A DNA stretch of 64,000 nt from JARRPM01 sp963765545 (GTDB lineage: Bacteria > Pseudomonadota > Gammaproteobacteria > Pseudomonadales > Halieaceae). The notes beneath the pieces were generated by a model. The model was given only the letters and a program-made list of their open reading frames with translations, was not told where the DNA came from and made no database searches. A program made the translations under genes and the position numbers. Positions 9,260 to 17,809 of the stretch are shown piece by piece. Location: NCBI GenBank assembly GCA_963765545.1, contig CAVXWW010000004.1:248001-312000 (forward strand), read 5' to 3'. Each line of letters opens with the position of its first letter. The stretch's first letter is position 1.

Positions 9260-10828
9260 TCAGTCCATTGCACAAACGTCCAGGAGCTGGCCCCACAGGG
9301 TGTTGGCATCCTGACTCGAGTCAGCTTTCACGCGCTTCATCAGCTCATCCCCGGCCAGGGGCTGGACCACTTCGAGTTGGCTTTCCATAACCCGTATCCC
9401 GGCTTCGGACGCATCCCGGGCTTCTCGCTCACGTGTCAGCAGGCGTTGGCGCAGGTCATCGGGGGAGGCGGCACAATCGATGATCGCGAAGGGCAAAGCC
9501 AGTTGTCCTGCAAGTCTTCGAAACCTGTCCCGGCTGCGCCTGTGCAGGAACGTGGCATCGACAATCACCGCAAAACCCGCCTCAAGGGCTAGCCGCGCGA
9601 GGTGCTCCAGCCGCTCGAAGGTCTTGTGGCTCATGGCGCTGCCGTAGAGCTTCTCTTCATCAGCCGGATTGCTGCGCTGCTCCGGCGCCAGGCCGAACAG
9701 GCGCTTGCGCTCGACGTCCGAGCGTATACGCACTGCACCACCGACGGCTGCCAGTTTGTCGGCAACGGTCGATTTGCCACTGCCTGACACGCCGTGAGTG
9801 ATAGCCAGAAAGGGTGCCCTCGCCAGGCAGTAGTCGCTGGCGAGGTCGAGGTAGCGACAAAACTCGCCGAATGCGGCACCGCCCTGTATGTCCGTATGGC
9901 TTGCCGGCTCCCGCAGTAGAGCAACTTTCGCCCTGACCATAGCGAAGTAGCAGCGGTAGAGTTCCAGTAAGGCCAGACCTTCATAGTCCCCGCGATATTC
10001 CAGGTAATCTGCCAGCAGGCAGTGCGACTCGCCGGGGTGACCTCTGGCCTGCAGGTCCATACTGAGGAATGCGATATCGCCGATGCTGTCCATGATTCGC
10101 AGTGAAGGATTGAATTCAATACAGTCAAACAGGCACACGGCGCCGTCAATCAGGGCGATGTTACCCAGGTGTGCGTCACCGTGCCCATCGATTACAAAGC
10201 CGTGGGCAACCCTCTGCTGCAGCAGCGGTAATCTCCGGGCATATTGTTGCCGGGTCCACTGCTCCACGGCTGACAGCTGATGCTGTATGTTGGGGGGGAG
10301 AGCATAGTCTCGCACCTGGTGGAAATTTTGCACTATGGCGCCAAACAGGGCGGCGGGCGAGCCGGGCTCTGTGGCATTTGCATCGGGGTGACAGGTCTGG
10401 GCCCGGTTGTGCTGGAATGCGAGTTCTTGGGCCAGGGCGCGCACCAGCGAGCGGTCCAGTTCTCCCCGGCTGGCCATGTTGTCCAGCAGCAGGGATTCGT
10501 CGAAGCGGCGCATCTTCACTGCGTAGTCCACAATTGGTCCATCACCATCGAAGCGGGGGCCGTCTGTATCCAGTGTAACCGAGACCACGGTAAGGTAGAG
10601 TGCCGGGGCAAAGCGCCTGTTGAGCGCCAGTTCCTGGTCACAGAAATAGCGCCTCAGTGCCAGCGTGGAGAAGTCCAGGAACCCGAAGTTGACCGGTTTT
10701 TTGATTTTGTATGCGAACTCGCCGCTCAGGATAACCCAGGAAATGTGAGTCTCGCGCAGCGTTATATCTCCCGCTGGATGTGGGAATGCCCGGGGCTGGA
10801 GTAATTCCTGGAGTGTGTTGTGGTCCAT
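9260..10828 (-). CDS. Bifunctional aminoglycoside-phosphotransferase-like kinase / P-loop ATPase
   Basis: The N-terminal half is a phosphotransferase-like domain (APH fold) with the HGDAHLGNI catalytic loop and a DCIEFNP metal-binding segment. The C-terminal third is an AAA_33-type P-loop kinase with Walker A GVSGSGKST. This two-domain architecture is common in proteobacteria, and no physiological substrate is established. The ATG at 10828 puts the conserved LRETHISWVILSG segment about 23 residues from the start, as expected; an in-frame GTG at 10852 with an AAGGGG upstream is an alternative. The gene is convergent with the AstE-like gene and ends 22 bp from it. Confidence 0.82.
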   Translation of the reverse strand: MDHNTLQELLQPRAFPHPAGDITLRETHISWVILSGEFAYKIKKPVNFGFLDFSTLALRRYFCDQELALNRRFAPALYLTVVSVTLDTDGPRFDGDGPIVDYAVKMRRFDESLLLDNMASRGELDRSLVRALAQELAFQHNRAQTCHPDANATEPGSPAALFGAIVQNFHQVRDYALPPNIQHQLSAVEQWTRQQYARRLPLLQQRVAHGFVIDGHGDAHLGNIALIDGAVCLFDCIEFNPSLRIMDSIGDIAFLSMDLQARGHPGESHCLLADYLEYRGDYEGLALLELYRCYFAMVRAKVALLREPASHTDIQGGAAFGEFCRYLDLASDYCLARAPFLAITHGVSGSGKSTVADKLAAVGGAVRIRSDVERKRLFGLAPEQRSNPADEEKLYGSAMSHKTFERLEHLARLALEAGFAVIVDATFLHRRSRDRFRRLAGQLALPFAIIDCAASPDDLRQRLLTREREARDASEAGIRVMESQLEVVQPLAGDELMKRVKADSSQDANTLWGQLLDVCAMD

Positions 10829-11062
10829 TGTCGTTCCCGGGCTGGCGTGCACTGATACCCCTTGATGTCGCTGACGTTAGCATCACCCCGTTGGGGCTGT
10901 ACATGTCCTGAGTCATAGAGGTTGCGATGAAAGTTATTGCATAGCCAGCCTGTTGGTGCTCGAGGTACAAAGTGCTGGCGAGGTTGACCTGTAGCGATAT
11001 CAGGCGGGTTTTTTCGCAGACCGAATTTAATTGTTTTTGGGGCTTGCAATCCGTTTTCAAAC

Positions 11063-11082
11063 CACTGAGTATATATACAGTA
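11063..11082 (+). promoter_or_regulatory. LexA (SOS) box upstream of recA
   Basis: The 20 bp contain CTG-N10-CAG with an AT-alternating centre (CTG at 11065-11067, CAG at 11078-11080), the gammaproteobacterial LexA operator pattern. It lies 32 bp before the recA ATG, where LexA would block transcription until DNA damage. Confidence 0.88.
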
Positions 11083-11114
11083 GTATTACCAAGTGGCCAC
11101 GGGAGATCACAACA

Positions 11115-12161
11115 ATGGAAGCAAACAAAGTCAAAGCACTGGCGGCGGCTCTGAGTCAGATTGAGCGTCAATTCGGCAAAGGCACGGTTATGCGTATGGG
11201 AGACCAGCCGCGTGTGGTCATGCCATCAATATCCACCGGCTCACTGAGCCTGGATATTGCTCTGGGCATTGGCGGCCTGCCCAAGGGCCGTATCTGTGAA
11301 ATCTATGGGCCCGAATCCTCCGGTAAGACCACCCTGACCCTGCAGGTGATTGCCGAGGCCCAGAAGGCGGGTGGTACCGCGGCTTTTATTGATGCGGAAC
11401 ATGCGCTCGACCCGGTCTATGCGGAAAAACTCGGTGTGAAGGTCGAAGACCTCATCATGTCCCAGCCCGATACTGGTGAGCAAGCGCTGGAAGTCGCCGA
11501 AATGCTGGTGCGCTCCGGTGCGGTAGATGTGCTGGTGGTGGACTCTGTGGCTGCGCTTACCCCCCGGGCCGAAATAGAGGGTGAGATGGGTGATTCCCAC
11601 GTGGGCCTGCAGGCCCGCCTGCTCAGCCAGGCCATGCGCAAGTTGACCGGCGCCATCAAGCAGACCAACTGCCTCGTTATTTTCATTAACCAGATCCGGA
11701 TGAAGATCGGCGTGATGTTCGGCAACCCCGAAACCACTACCGGTGGTAACGCCCTCAAGTTTTATTCATCGGTCCGGCTTGATATTCGCCGCACTGGCGC
11801 CGTCAAGGATGGAGACGAGGTGGTGGGTAATGAGACTCGTGTGAAGGTGGTTAAGAACAAGGTCGCCCCCCCCTTCAAGCAGGCCGAGTTCCAGATTATG
11901 TATGGCAAGGGTATCTATCACATGGGTGAAGTAGTCGATTGGGGCGTGAAGCTTAACCTGGTGGACAAGTCCGGTGCCTGGTATGCCTACAAGGGGAATA
12001 AGATAGGCCAGGGTAAGGCCAATGCCTCCAAGTTCCTGGAGGATAACCCGGCTGTGGCCAATGAGATTGAAAGCCAGATACGCTCGCAGATGCTCACACC
12101 AGATGAGCCAGCTGCCAAGGAAGCTGATGCTGAAGTGGAAACCAGCACCGAACAGGAGTAA
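11115..12161 (+). CDS. recA: Recombinase RecA
   Basis: The 348-residue protein has Walker A GPESSGKT at 65-72, the LVVDSVAAL Walker B segment, the DNA-binding loops (GDSHVGLQAR and NQIRMKIGVMFGNPETTTGG) and an acidic C-terminal tail. It coats single-stranded DNA, catalyses strand exchange and triggers LexA self-cleavage. The ATG at 11115 matches the conserved N-terminus; an ORF reaching back to 11031 would read through the LexA box. A LexA operator sits directly upstream and an intrinsic terminator lies between recA and recX. Confidence 0.98.
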   Translation: MEANKVKALAAALSQIERQFGKGTVMRMGDQPRVVMPSISTGSLSLDIALGIGGLPKGRICEIYGPESSGKTTLTLQVIAEAQKAGGTAAFIDAEHALDPVYAEKLGVKVEDLIMSQPDTGEQALEVAEMLVRSGAVDVLVVDSVAALTPRAEIEGEMGDSHVGLQARLLSQAMRKLTGAIKQTNCLVIFINQIRMKIGVMFGNPETTTGGNALKFYSSVRLDIRRTGAVKDGDEVVGNETRVKVVKNKVAPPFKQAEFQIMYGKGIYHMGEVVDWGVKLNLVDKSGAWYAYKGNKIGQGKANASKFLEDNPAVANEIESQIRSQMLTPDEPAAKEADAEVETSTEQE

Positions 12162-12211
12162 TCCAGTTCGGCAGTGCTCGATTTGACCCATTCGCCTCAC
12201 GGCTTCATCTC

Positions 12212-12264
12212 AGGTGCCGGGACCTCGCCTGTCCCCCCCATATTTCCCCGGCACCTCTTTTTTT
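12212..12264 (+). terminator. Intrinsic terminator between recA and recX
   Basis: There is a perfect 10-bp inverted repeat (12212-12221 and 12247-12256) with a 25-nt loop, followed by C and seven T (12258-12264). The last T abuts the recX ATG at 12265. It should end most recA transcripts and let a fraction read into recX. Confidence 0.82.
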
Positions 12265-12762
12265 ATGACGGTACAAGACGCTATTACCACTGAAGATAAG
12301 CTCATCGTCGCAGACGATGGTGTATGCGATCCCGCCCAGATACGCAGGGCTGCTATGAACCTGTTGGCGCGCCGGGAGCACTCTCTCGATGAAATGCGTC
12401 AGAAACTGCAGCGCCGGTTCGATGATGCGGCGATGCTGGAGACTCAATTGCAAAAACTGGCAGATGAGAAGTTGCAAAGCGATGAACGTTTTGCCGAGAG
12501 CTTTGCGCGGCAGCGGGCGGGCAGGGGCTACGGCCCGTCCAGGGTGCGCCAGGAGATGCGCCAGAAGGGCATTTCTGACAGCGCGATTGCGCAGGCTATC
12601 GAGGCAGCTGAGCTGGATTGGTGGGCGCTGGCGGAAACCGTATTCCGGAAAAAATTCGGGGAGCCTGCCCGTGTCGACATGAAAGAGAAAGCAAAGCGTA
12701 TGCGTTTTATGCAATATCGCGGATTTTCAGCTGACCACTATCAGCATCTTGTCGACGGATGA
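12265..12762 (+). CDS. recX: Regulatory protein RecX
   Basis: RecX binds RecA filaments and limits their extension. The 165-residue protein shows the RecX helical-repeat pattern: AAMNLLARREHSLDEM, then GYGPSRVRQEMRQKGIS, then FRKKFGE and the MQYRGFSADHY end. The ATG at 12265 gives the normal family length. It has no Shine-Dalgarno sequence because the recA terminator stem and T-run occupy the position, so translation may be weak or may depend on read-through RNA. A downstream ATG at 12355 is possible but would remove the usual N-terminal helix. Confidence 0.9.
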   Translation: MTVQDAITTEDKLIVADDGVCDPAQIRRAAMNLLARREHSLDEMRQKLQRRFDDAAMLETQLQKLADEKLQSDERFAESFARQRAGRGYGPSRVRQEMRQKGISDSAIAQAIEAAELDWWALAETVFRKKFGEPARVDMKEKAKRMRFMQYRGFSADHYQHLVDG

Positions 12763-12837
12763 GCTGAGCCGCCGTAGCGTCAGTTTACCGCCTGTGCCCG
12801 TTAACCATGGGGCTCGCAATCTGGGCGATACGAGTGG

Positions 12838-13251
12838 TTACTCGTCGCAGGGCCATTCGTCCATCAATGCGCGAAAGATTGCATCAACCGGTGCTTCCTT
12901 GCCGTACTGCGGGTTGGCCTTCATGTATTCGATATAGACATTGACTCCCTGCGCCCGCGTGACATTGGGAGGGTCACAGACGATCTTTTTGTACCTGTCA
13001 GAGCGGGCAATGGCTTCATGATAGCGCACGGCTCCCTCAAAGAATCCGAAGCAAAACGCGCGCGCCACCTCGTAATGTTCGTGCGATTGCTCGATAGCAC
13101 AAATATCGAGTAGTGCCTGTGCAGTAGGGAGTTTCAGATCCTCCAGGGAGTAGTCCTGCTCTGCTGCGCTGGCATTCAGGGTCAGTGCCACCATTAGATA
13201 GCTGCCCAGCACTATCTTGCCGATGCTCCTTATCAAGCCTGTGTCACGCAT
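12838..13251 (-). CDS. Secreted Rap1a/Tai-like protein
   Basis: The 137-residue product has a signal peptide (hydrophobic segment about residues 11-29, ASA cleavage site) and a small domain with four conserved cysteines spaced as in the Rap1a/Tai family. It also shows the AFCFGFFEGAVRYHEA helix, an IVCDPP segment and a DEWPC end. Founding members are periplasmic immunity proteins against type VI amidase effectors. No effector or secretion gene is nearby, so immunity is not supported here. A good AGGAG precedes the ATG. Confidence 0.72.
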   Translation of the reverse strand: MRDTGLIRSIGKIVLGSYLMVALTLNASAAEQDYSLEDLKLPTAQALLDICAIEQSHEHYEVARAFCFGFFEGAVRYHEAIARSDRYKKIVCDPPNVTRAQGVNVYIEYMKANPQYGKEAPVDAIFRALMDEWPCDE

Positions 13252-13380
13252 TGTCTATGCTCCTGTGTCACTGAAAGTTGGAAACGATCTGTTGGTATAA
13301 AACATTTTTTGCTGGCTACAGGTTAGCGCAGTCGCGGTGAGCAAGAACACAGCACCTCATTGTCCCGCTTCTTGCTTGAG

Positions 13381-13707
13381 CTACTGGTTTTCGGCCTCAA
13401 GCCTGAGCTTTTCATTTTCCTGTCGAAGTTGCTCATTTTCAGACTGGGCATCCTCTCGCTTATTGTATTGATCGTAGATATAGCCCCCTGCTGCACCAAC
13501 AGCGGCACCGATAGCGGCACTCTCCCTGCTTGTGCCCAGCACAGCGCCACCCAGCGCGCCGATTGCGGCACCGGTTCCGGTGCGTTTCCCGGTTTCGTTC
13601 ATTGCACAGCCACTGGTAATAATCGTCAACGTTATCGTCAGTGCAGCCGTGATAAGAGGCAGAGATTTTCTCTTGCCCGGTGGATATGATGAGGCCCTGA
13701 TACTCAT
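13381..13707 (-). CDS. Glycine-zipper lipoprotein
   Basis: The 108-residue protein has a lipoprotein signal peptide ending in ITSGC (lipidated Cys about residue 34). A glycine zipper follows (GTGAAIGALGGAVLG and AAIGAAVGAAGGYI). The last 25 residues form a charged coiled coil rich in Glu, Gln and Lys. The layout matches YMGG-like/OmpA-associated glycine-zipper proteins of the outer membrane or periplasm. The start has a GGGAG ribosome site. No specific function is known. Confidence 0.8.
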   Translation of the reverse strand: MSIRASSYPPGKRKSLPLITAALTITLTIITSGCAMNETGKRTGTGAAIGALGGAVLGTSRESAAIGAAVGAAGGYIYDQYNKREDAQSENEQLRQENEKLRLEAENQ

Positions 13708-14017
13708 GGTAATTACTCCCGATCCATCGTCGCTGAAACTGGCTTGAACTCAAAGGAGCCTAGCATATTAGCTTGAACTGGTCAGTTGATCCAGCGCATC
13801 AAATTTATAATTTGAGAGTTTTAGCGCTTACGGTCGCGATTGACTTGTCTCTGTATTCCTTGATCTGGCGGGTTGGCGCTGACGCCGGGCGCAGCCATAC
13901 TGATAACGCTGAAATACATTTTTTTATTATCCGGGGCCAGTTCCCTTGCCGTTGGAATGCGGCTCCAGAGCTTGGCCTGTTTCATCTGTATACATGGTTA
14001 GTAGAGGGTTTGGTCTT
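13708..14017. other. Divergent intergenic region (310 bp)
   Basis: This region separates the start of the glycine-zipper lipoprotein (minus strand) from that of the beta-CASP hydrolase (plus strand) and must hold both promoters. It has an AT-rich stretch at about 13795-13825 and a T-run near 13920. I see no convincing -35/-10 pair, RNA or conserved ORF; an in-frame extension of the downstream ORF from 13946 lacks a ribosome site. Confidence 0.5.
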
Positions 14018-15421
14018 ATGGCGACAATTACGTTTCTTGGTGCTGCACAGGAGGTCACCGGTTCCTGTCACATGCTGGAGGCCCAGGGTCTGGGGCGCAT
14101 ACTGCTGGATTGCGGTATGCACCAGGGGGGTGATGCGGTGAAAAGGATACAGGACGAGGAGTTCGCATTCGATCCGGCTACGATTGACGCGGTTGTCCTG
14201 TCCCATGCCCACCTGGATCACTCGGGTTTGCTGCCCCGTCTCGTGCACGAGGGATTTGTCGGCAAGATTATTTGTACTCGCGCTACAGCGGGGCTGCTGG
14301 ATATCATGCTTAACGATTCGGTGGGGCTGTACCTGAGAGACCTGGAGCGCGTAAACATTCGCAGTGCCAGGCGCGGCCGTCCGCAGGTCGATCCTGTCTA
14401 CACCATGGCCGATGTCGAGTCGGCACTGGCGAAGTGTGAGGGCCATCCCTATCTGGAGCGCGTTGCACTGGGAGATAACGCATCGGTCTGTTTTCACGAT
14501 GCGGGACATATACTGGGCTCCGCTATTGTGGAGATCACATTGCGCGAACACGAAGAAGAAAAGGTGCTGGTATTTTCGGGGGACCTCGGCAAGAGCGACT
14601 CTGTATTGATGAATGAGCCCGCGCGCCTGAGCAAGGCAGACGTATTACTGGTTGAAAGCACTTACGGTGATCGCGAGCATCGCGGCGAACAGGATACGAT
14701 AGTCCAGCTGCGGGAAATTCTGAAGGAAACCTGGAAAATCGGTGGCAGTGTCATGATTCCTGCCTTCGCGGTAGGCCGTACCCAGGATTTGCTTTTCCAC
14801 CTGGGTTGCCTTCACTACCAGGGGGAACTCGATAACTGGGAGATCTTCCTGGATAGCCCCATGGCGATAGCAGTCACCCGTGTTTACGATCGCTGGCTCA
14901 AATTGCTGGATGGGGATGATGTTCGAACCCTCAGTGATGTGCATAAAACGTCTCTGGAGACGTTTCTGCCGGTACTGAACCTCACCCAGGGCACGGACGA
15001 GTCAATGGCTATCAATCGCATCAAGGGCGGCGCAATTATTATTGCCGGCAGCGGTATGTGTACCGGTGGCCGGATTCGGCATCATTTTAAACAGCGCATC
15101 TGGGATCGGCGAAATACTCTGATTTTTACGGGCTATCAGGCCAAGGGAACCCTCGGTCGCGTCATTGTAGATGGAGCGAAGCATATCAAGTTGTTTGGTG
15201 AGGAATATGTGGTGAAAGCCAGGGTGGAAACCCTGGGTGGTCTCTCTGCCCATGCGGGGCAGGGCCAGCTGGTTGATTGGGTTGGCGGCTTCACTCCGCC
15301 GCCGCGCACTCTGCTGGTCCATGGCGAAGCCCGTGCCCAGGATGCACTCGCCGATAGACTCTGGCGTGAACAGCAGTTGAAAGTGGAGATTCCCGCGCGG
15401 GGCCAGAGCATCGTATTTTGA
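14018..15421 (+). CDS. MBL-fold/beta-CASP RNA-processing-type metallo-hydrolase
   Basis: This 467-residue protein has the metallo-beta-lactamase zinc motif SHAHLDHSG (His62, His64, Asp66, His67), the STYGDREH segment, a beta-CASP domain, and the C-terminal RMMBL motif around LSAHAGQGQLVDW. This is the architecture of bacterial homologues of CPSF73/Ysh1, often called mRNA 3'-end processing factors, which cut RNA endo- or exonucleolytically; the cellular targets in gammaproteobacteria are unclear. The ATG at 14018 has a GAGGG upstream and fits the conserved ITFLGAAQEVTGSC start. Confidence 0.88.
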   Translation: MATITFLGAAQEVTGSCHMLEAQGLGRILLDCGMHQGGDAVKRIQDEEFAFDPATIDAVVLSHAHLDHSGLLPRLVHEGFVGKIICTRATAGLLDIMLNDSVGLYLRDLERVNIRSARRGRPQVDPVYTMADVESALAKCEGHPYLERVALGDNASVCFHDAGHILGSAIVEITLREHEEEKVLVFSGDLGKSDSVLMNEPARLSKADVLLVESTYGDREHRGEQDTIVQLREILKETWKIGGSVMIPAFAVGRTQDLLFHLGCLHYQGELDNWEIFLDSPMAIAVTRVYDRWLKLLDGDDVRTLSDVHKTSLETFLPVLNLTQGTDESMAINRIKGGAIIIAGSGMCTGGRIRHHFKQRIWDRRNTLIFTGYQAKGTLGRVIVDGAKHIKLFGEEYVVKARVETLGGLSAHAGQGQLVDWVGGFTPPPRTLLVHGEARAQDALADRLWREQQLKVEIPARGQSIVF

Positions 15422-15440
15422 CGCTGGATTCCTCGCCCTA

Positions 15441-16340
15441 TCAGGGCTTCTGGCCACCGGTTTCTGCAAAGATATACTCAAGATCCTCAGGGCTGCCCAG
15501 GTCGCCCGCCACATCGAGGTGGCCCAGGGCATATTGGGGCGGCACAATGTCGGGCGCTTCACCCGCTGCTCCGGGCGGTGAGTAATACCCAAGTGCATAC
15601 TGGCCCATTGAATAGCCGATCAGCTCCTGCAGGTTTTTTGGCAGGTCCCGCGCCAGGTCCGGTGGGGTAGACAGGTACTGGTTTTCTTCCTGTCGGAGCC
15701 AGCCCAGGGAATAGGTGATATTCAGGCCGATGCGATCGCTATCACTTTGATTTTCGCCGCCGCCATGGAACACCGAGCCGGTGTAAATCAATACTGAGCC
15801 GGCCCGCATTTCAGCCTGGGTTATTTCTCCCTCCTCTGCATGTCTGTCATCGGGCCAGTCAGTACTGCCCGGTACCACTCGCGTGGCGCCATTATCCGCG
15901 GTAAAGTCTGTCACCGCCCAGATGGTATTGAGCTGTGGTTCCACATGGGCCAGGTGAGTACCCCACGCCCAGCGGTCGCGGTGGATGGGTTGGAGGCCCT
16001 GGCCCGGCCTGAGGCGAATGACCTGCGTGAGATGAAGCTGGTAGCGCTGGCAGTAGGGCAACAAAAAGCCGTCGCAGAGCTTGAGTACCAACTTGTGCTG
16101 CAAAGCTTCCCGGCAGGCCCCTGAGCGCATAACCAGGCCTCCGGTTCGAGTGGTGAGCAAGCCGGCAAACTCGTCAGATCCGTTGCGGGATGCGTCCATA
16201 TACGGAGTGATCTCCCGCCGTAACGCGCTCACCTCTTCGCTACCCATTACCGCGTCGACGATGATCGCGCCGTCACGACGAATGGCCTCTAGCAGGGCGG
16301 CGGGAGAGCTGTCGGCGTTGAAATGCTGCAATTTCGGCAT
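15441..16340 (-). CDS. Phytanoyl-CoA dioxygenase (PhyH) family protein
   Basis: This 299-residue protein has the double-stranded beta-helix of Fe(II)/2-oxoglutarate oxygenases. The metal triad is suggested by IHRDRW (His and Asp, about residues 118-120) and a distal VFHGGG histidine, followed by a conserved Arg region (SDRIGLNITYSLGWLR). PhyH-family enzymes hydroxylate diverse small molecules and lipids. The ATG is preceded by AAGGG. The substrate is not predictable; the gene is convergent with the beta-CASP gene. Confidence 0.82.
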   Translation of the reverse strand: MPKLQHFNADSSPAALLEAIRRDGAIIVDAVMGSEEVSALRREITPYMDASRNGSDEFAGLLTTRTGGLVMRSGACREALQHKLVLKLCDGFLLPYCQRYQLHLTQVIRLRPGQGLQPIHRDRWAWGTHLAHVEPQLNTIWAVTDFTADNGATRVVPGSTDWPDDRHAEEGEITQAEMRAGSVLIYTGSVFHGGGENQSDSDRIGLNITYSLGWLRQEENQYLSTPPDLARDLPKNLQELIGYSMGQYALGYYSPPGAAGEAPDIVPPQYALGHLDVAGDLGSPEDLEYIFAETGGQKP

Positions 16341-16442
16341 AGTAGACCCTTTATGTGCGTGTTGCCGTAATCTCTGCAGCTGCAGGCAACTGAGACCATA
16401 GTATAGCTGGCCAGGTTGGCTGGTGGTGGCGTGGCAACGGCC

Positions 16443-16787
16443 TCAACCGCTGCGCAGGCGTCGCCATAGTAGTGCGATGCCGTGGAAGATGAGCACGGGT
16501 ATGAAGAAGCAGGCAAGAAAGAGAGGGCCGTTGAACGTCAGCTCGACGTCATAGCGCAGCGCCGCCTCCGCAGAGTTGCCAGACTCGACCGGTATATCCA
16601 GTCCCGGCTTTGGAGCGTTCGCTTTTTCTACGGTTACCTCGATGGCGCGATTAATGAAAGGGCTGAAAATCTCCTGATTTACAGGGTTTCGCTCCAGATT
16701 GTTCCATTCCACCAGTGTAATAATCGCAAGCGCAACGCCCCAGACGATGCTGAAATGGGTTGCGGTACTGTATGGCTGTGATTTCAC
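16443..16787 (-). CDS. Hypothetical two-TM membrane protein
   Basis: I do not recognise this 114-residue protein. It has two predicted membrane helices, about residues 13-27 (IVWGVALAIITLVEW) and 88-107 (LACFFIPVLIFHGIALL), separated by a roughly 60-residue, probably periplasmic segment that is acidic and contains FINRAIEVTVEKA. It starts with GTG and a weak ribosome site. It is divergent from the EncFtn-like gene, 99 bp away. The sensible hydrophobic pattern makes it more credible than the overlapping plus-strand ORF. Confidence 0.6.
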   Translation of the reverse strand: MKSQPYSTATHFSIVWGVALAIITLVEWNNLERNPVNQEIFSPFINRAIEVTVEKANAPKPGLDIPVESGNSAEAALRYDVELTFNGPLFLACFFIPVLIFHGIALLWRRLRSG

Positions 16788-16886
16788 GTAATGCTCTGGC
16801 CTGACGGATGTTATCCAGTAGAACGTCAGTATTGCCTATTCACCACGTCAGTGGAATACTCATTGACCGAACAGGAGGACCAAGAT

Positions 16887-17174
16887 ATGGCAAATGAGGG
16901 ATATCATGAACCAGTGGATGAGCTTTCAGATGAGACCCGCGACATGCATCGGGCCATCACATCCCTGATGGAGGAGCTGGAGGCGGTTGATTGGTATAAC
17001 CAGCGGGTAGATGCCTGCAAGGATGCTGAGCTCAAGGCCATTCTCGCCCATAATCGCGACGAAGAAAAAGAGCATGCCGCAATGGTGCTGGAGTGGATCC
17101 GGCGCCAGGACCCGACGATGGACAAGGAGCTGAAGGACTACCTTTTTACCGACAAGCCCATCGCCCATAAGTAG
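16887..17174 (+). CDS. Encapsulated-ferritin-like (EncFtn family) protein without cargo peptide
   Basis: The 95-residue protein closely matches the conserved helical core of encapsulin-associated ferritin-like proteins as I recall it: MHRAITSLMEELEAVDWYNQ, then LAHNRDEEKEHAAM, then an end near YLFTD. The ferroxidase-site residues are present by position: Glu29-Glu30, Trp36-Tyr37, Glu60 and His63. EncFtn forms a decameric ring that oxidises Fe(II) at subunit interfaces. Here the protein stops right after the core (PIAHK) and lacks the C-terminal extension that directs EncFtn into an encapsulin shell, and no encapsulin gene is nearby. The ATG at 16887 has an AGGAGGA site, so the longer ORF from 16791 is not used. 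Confidence 0.88.
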   Translation: MANEGYHEPVDELSDETRDMHRAITSLMEELEAVDWYNQRVDACKDAELKAILAHNRDEEKEHAAMVLEWIRRQDPTMDKELKDYLFTDKPIAHK

Positions 17175-17198
17175 CGAGGCCGTTCCGGTTTCTGCTTT

Positions 17199-17795
17199 TT
17201 AACCCGGGGCCTGCAACGCTTCCTCGATGAAGTCCAGCCGGTCCTGCCCAAAGTACATGTCATCGTCCATGAAAAGGGTAGGTGCACCGAATACCCCGCG
17301 CTCCACAGCTGCTTCTGTGTTGGCAATCAGCTCTGCCTTTATCTCCGGATCCTGGGACAGCGATAACAGTGCAGCGGCGTCGAGACCGGCCTCGGTCAAC
17401 GCCTGGCTGACGATGTCAGGTTCACCCATGTTTTTCTCCTCGACCCACACGGCGTCAAACACCGCGTTGAGGTAGTCGTCCAGACAGTCGAGGCGCTGGG
17501 CCGCGATGGCGCCACGCATCAGGTTGAGCGTGTTGATCGGGAAGTGGGGGTTAAAATTTATAGCGACCCCGTAGCGACGGGCAAAGCGGGGCAGGTCATG
17601 CTCCAGCATGTACTTGCCCTTGGCGGGGATGGCCACGGGGGAAGTGTTCGATGTTGCCTTGAAGACACCGCCCAGCAGCATGGGCTGGTAGCGAACTTCC
17701 AGGCCGTATTGCTCGCGCAGCTGCTGCAAGCGTTTGTGCGCCAGGTAGGCGGTGGGGCTGCCGAAGTCAAAATAGAATTCCAGGGTTTTACTCAT
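17199..17795 (-). CDS. 2-hydroxychromene-2-carboxylate isomerase family protein (DsbA-like)
   Basis: The 198-residue thioredoxin-fold protein opens with FYFDFGSPTAYLA and has a Ser in place of the DsbA CxxC, as in HCCA isomerases/kappa-GST-like enzymes. A PHFPINTLNLMRG segment and the GVFGAPTLFMDDDMYFGQDRLDFI end are family hallmarks. Such enzymes use glutathione in aromatic ring degradation and related isomerisations. The ATG at 17795 has an AAGGAGA site; six residues upstream in frame are probably not translated. It lies 14 bp downstream of the SDR gene in one operon. Confidence 0.85.
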   Translation of the reverse strand: MSKTLEFYFDFGSPTAYLAHKRLQQLREQYGLEVRYQPMLLGGVFKATSNTSPVAIPAKGKYMLEHDLPRFARRYGVAINFNPHFPINTLNLMRGAIAAQRLDCLDDYLNAVFDAVWVEEKNMGEPDIVSQALTEAGLDAAALLSLSQDPEIKAELIANTEAAVERGVFGAPTLFMDDDMYFGQDRLDFIEEALQAPG

Positions 17796-17809
17796 CTCAG
17801 TCTCCTTGT

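Noticed and set aside
13946..14017. N-terminal extension of the beta-CASP hydrolase from an ATG at 13946
   Set aside because: The extra 24 residues match nothing in the family and the ATG at 14018 has its own GAGGG site.
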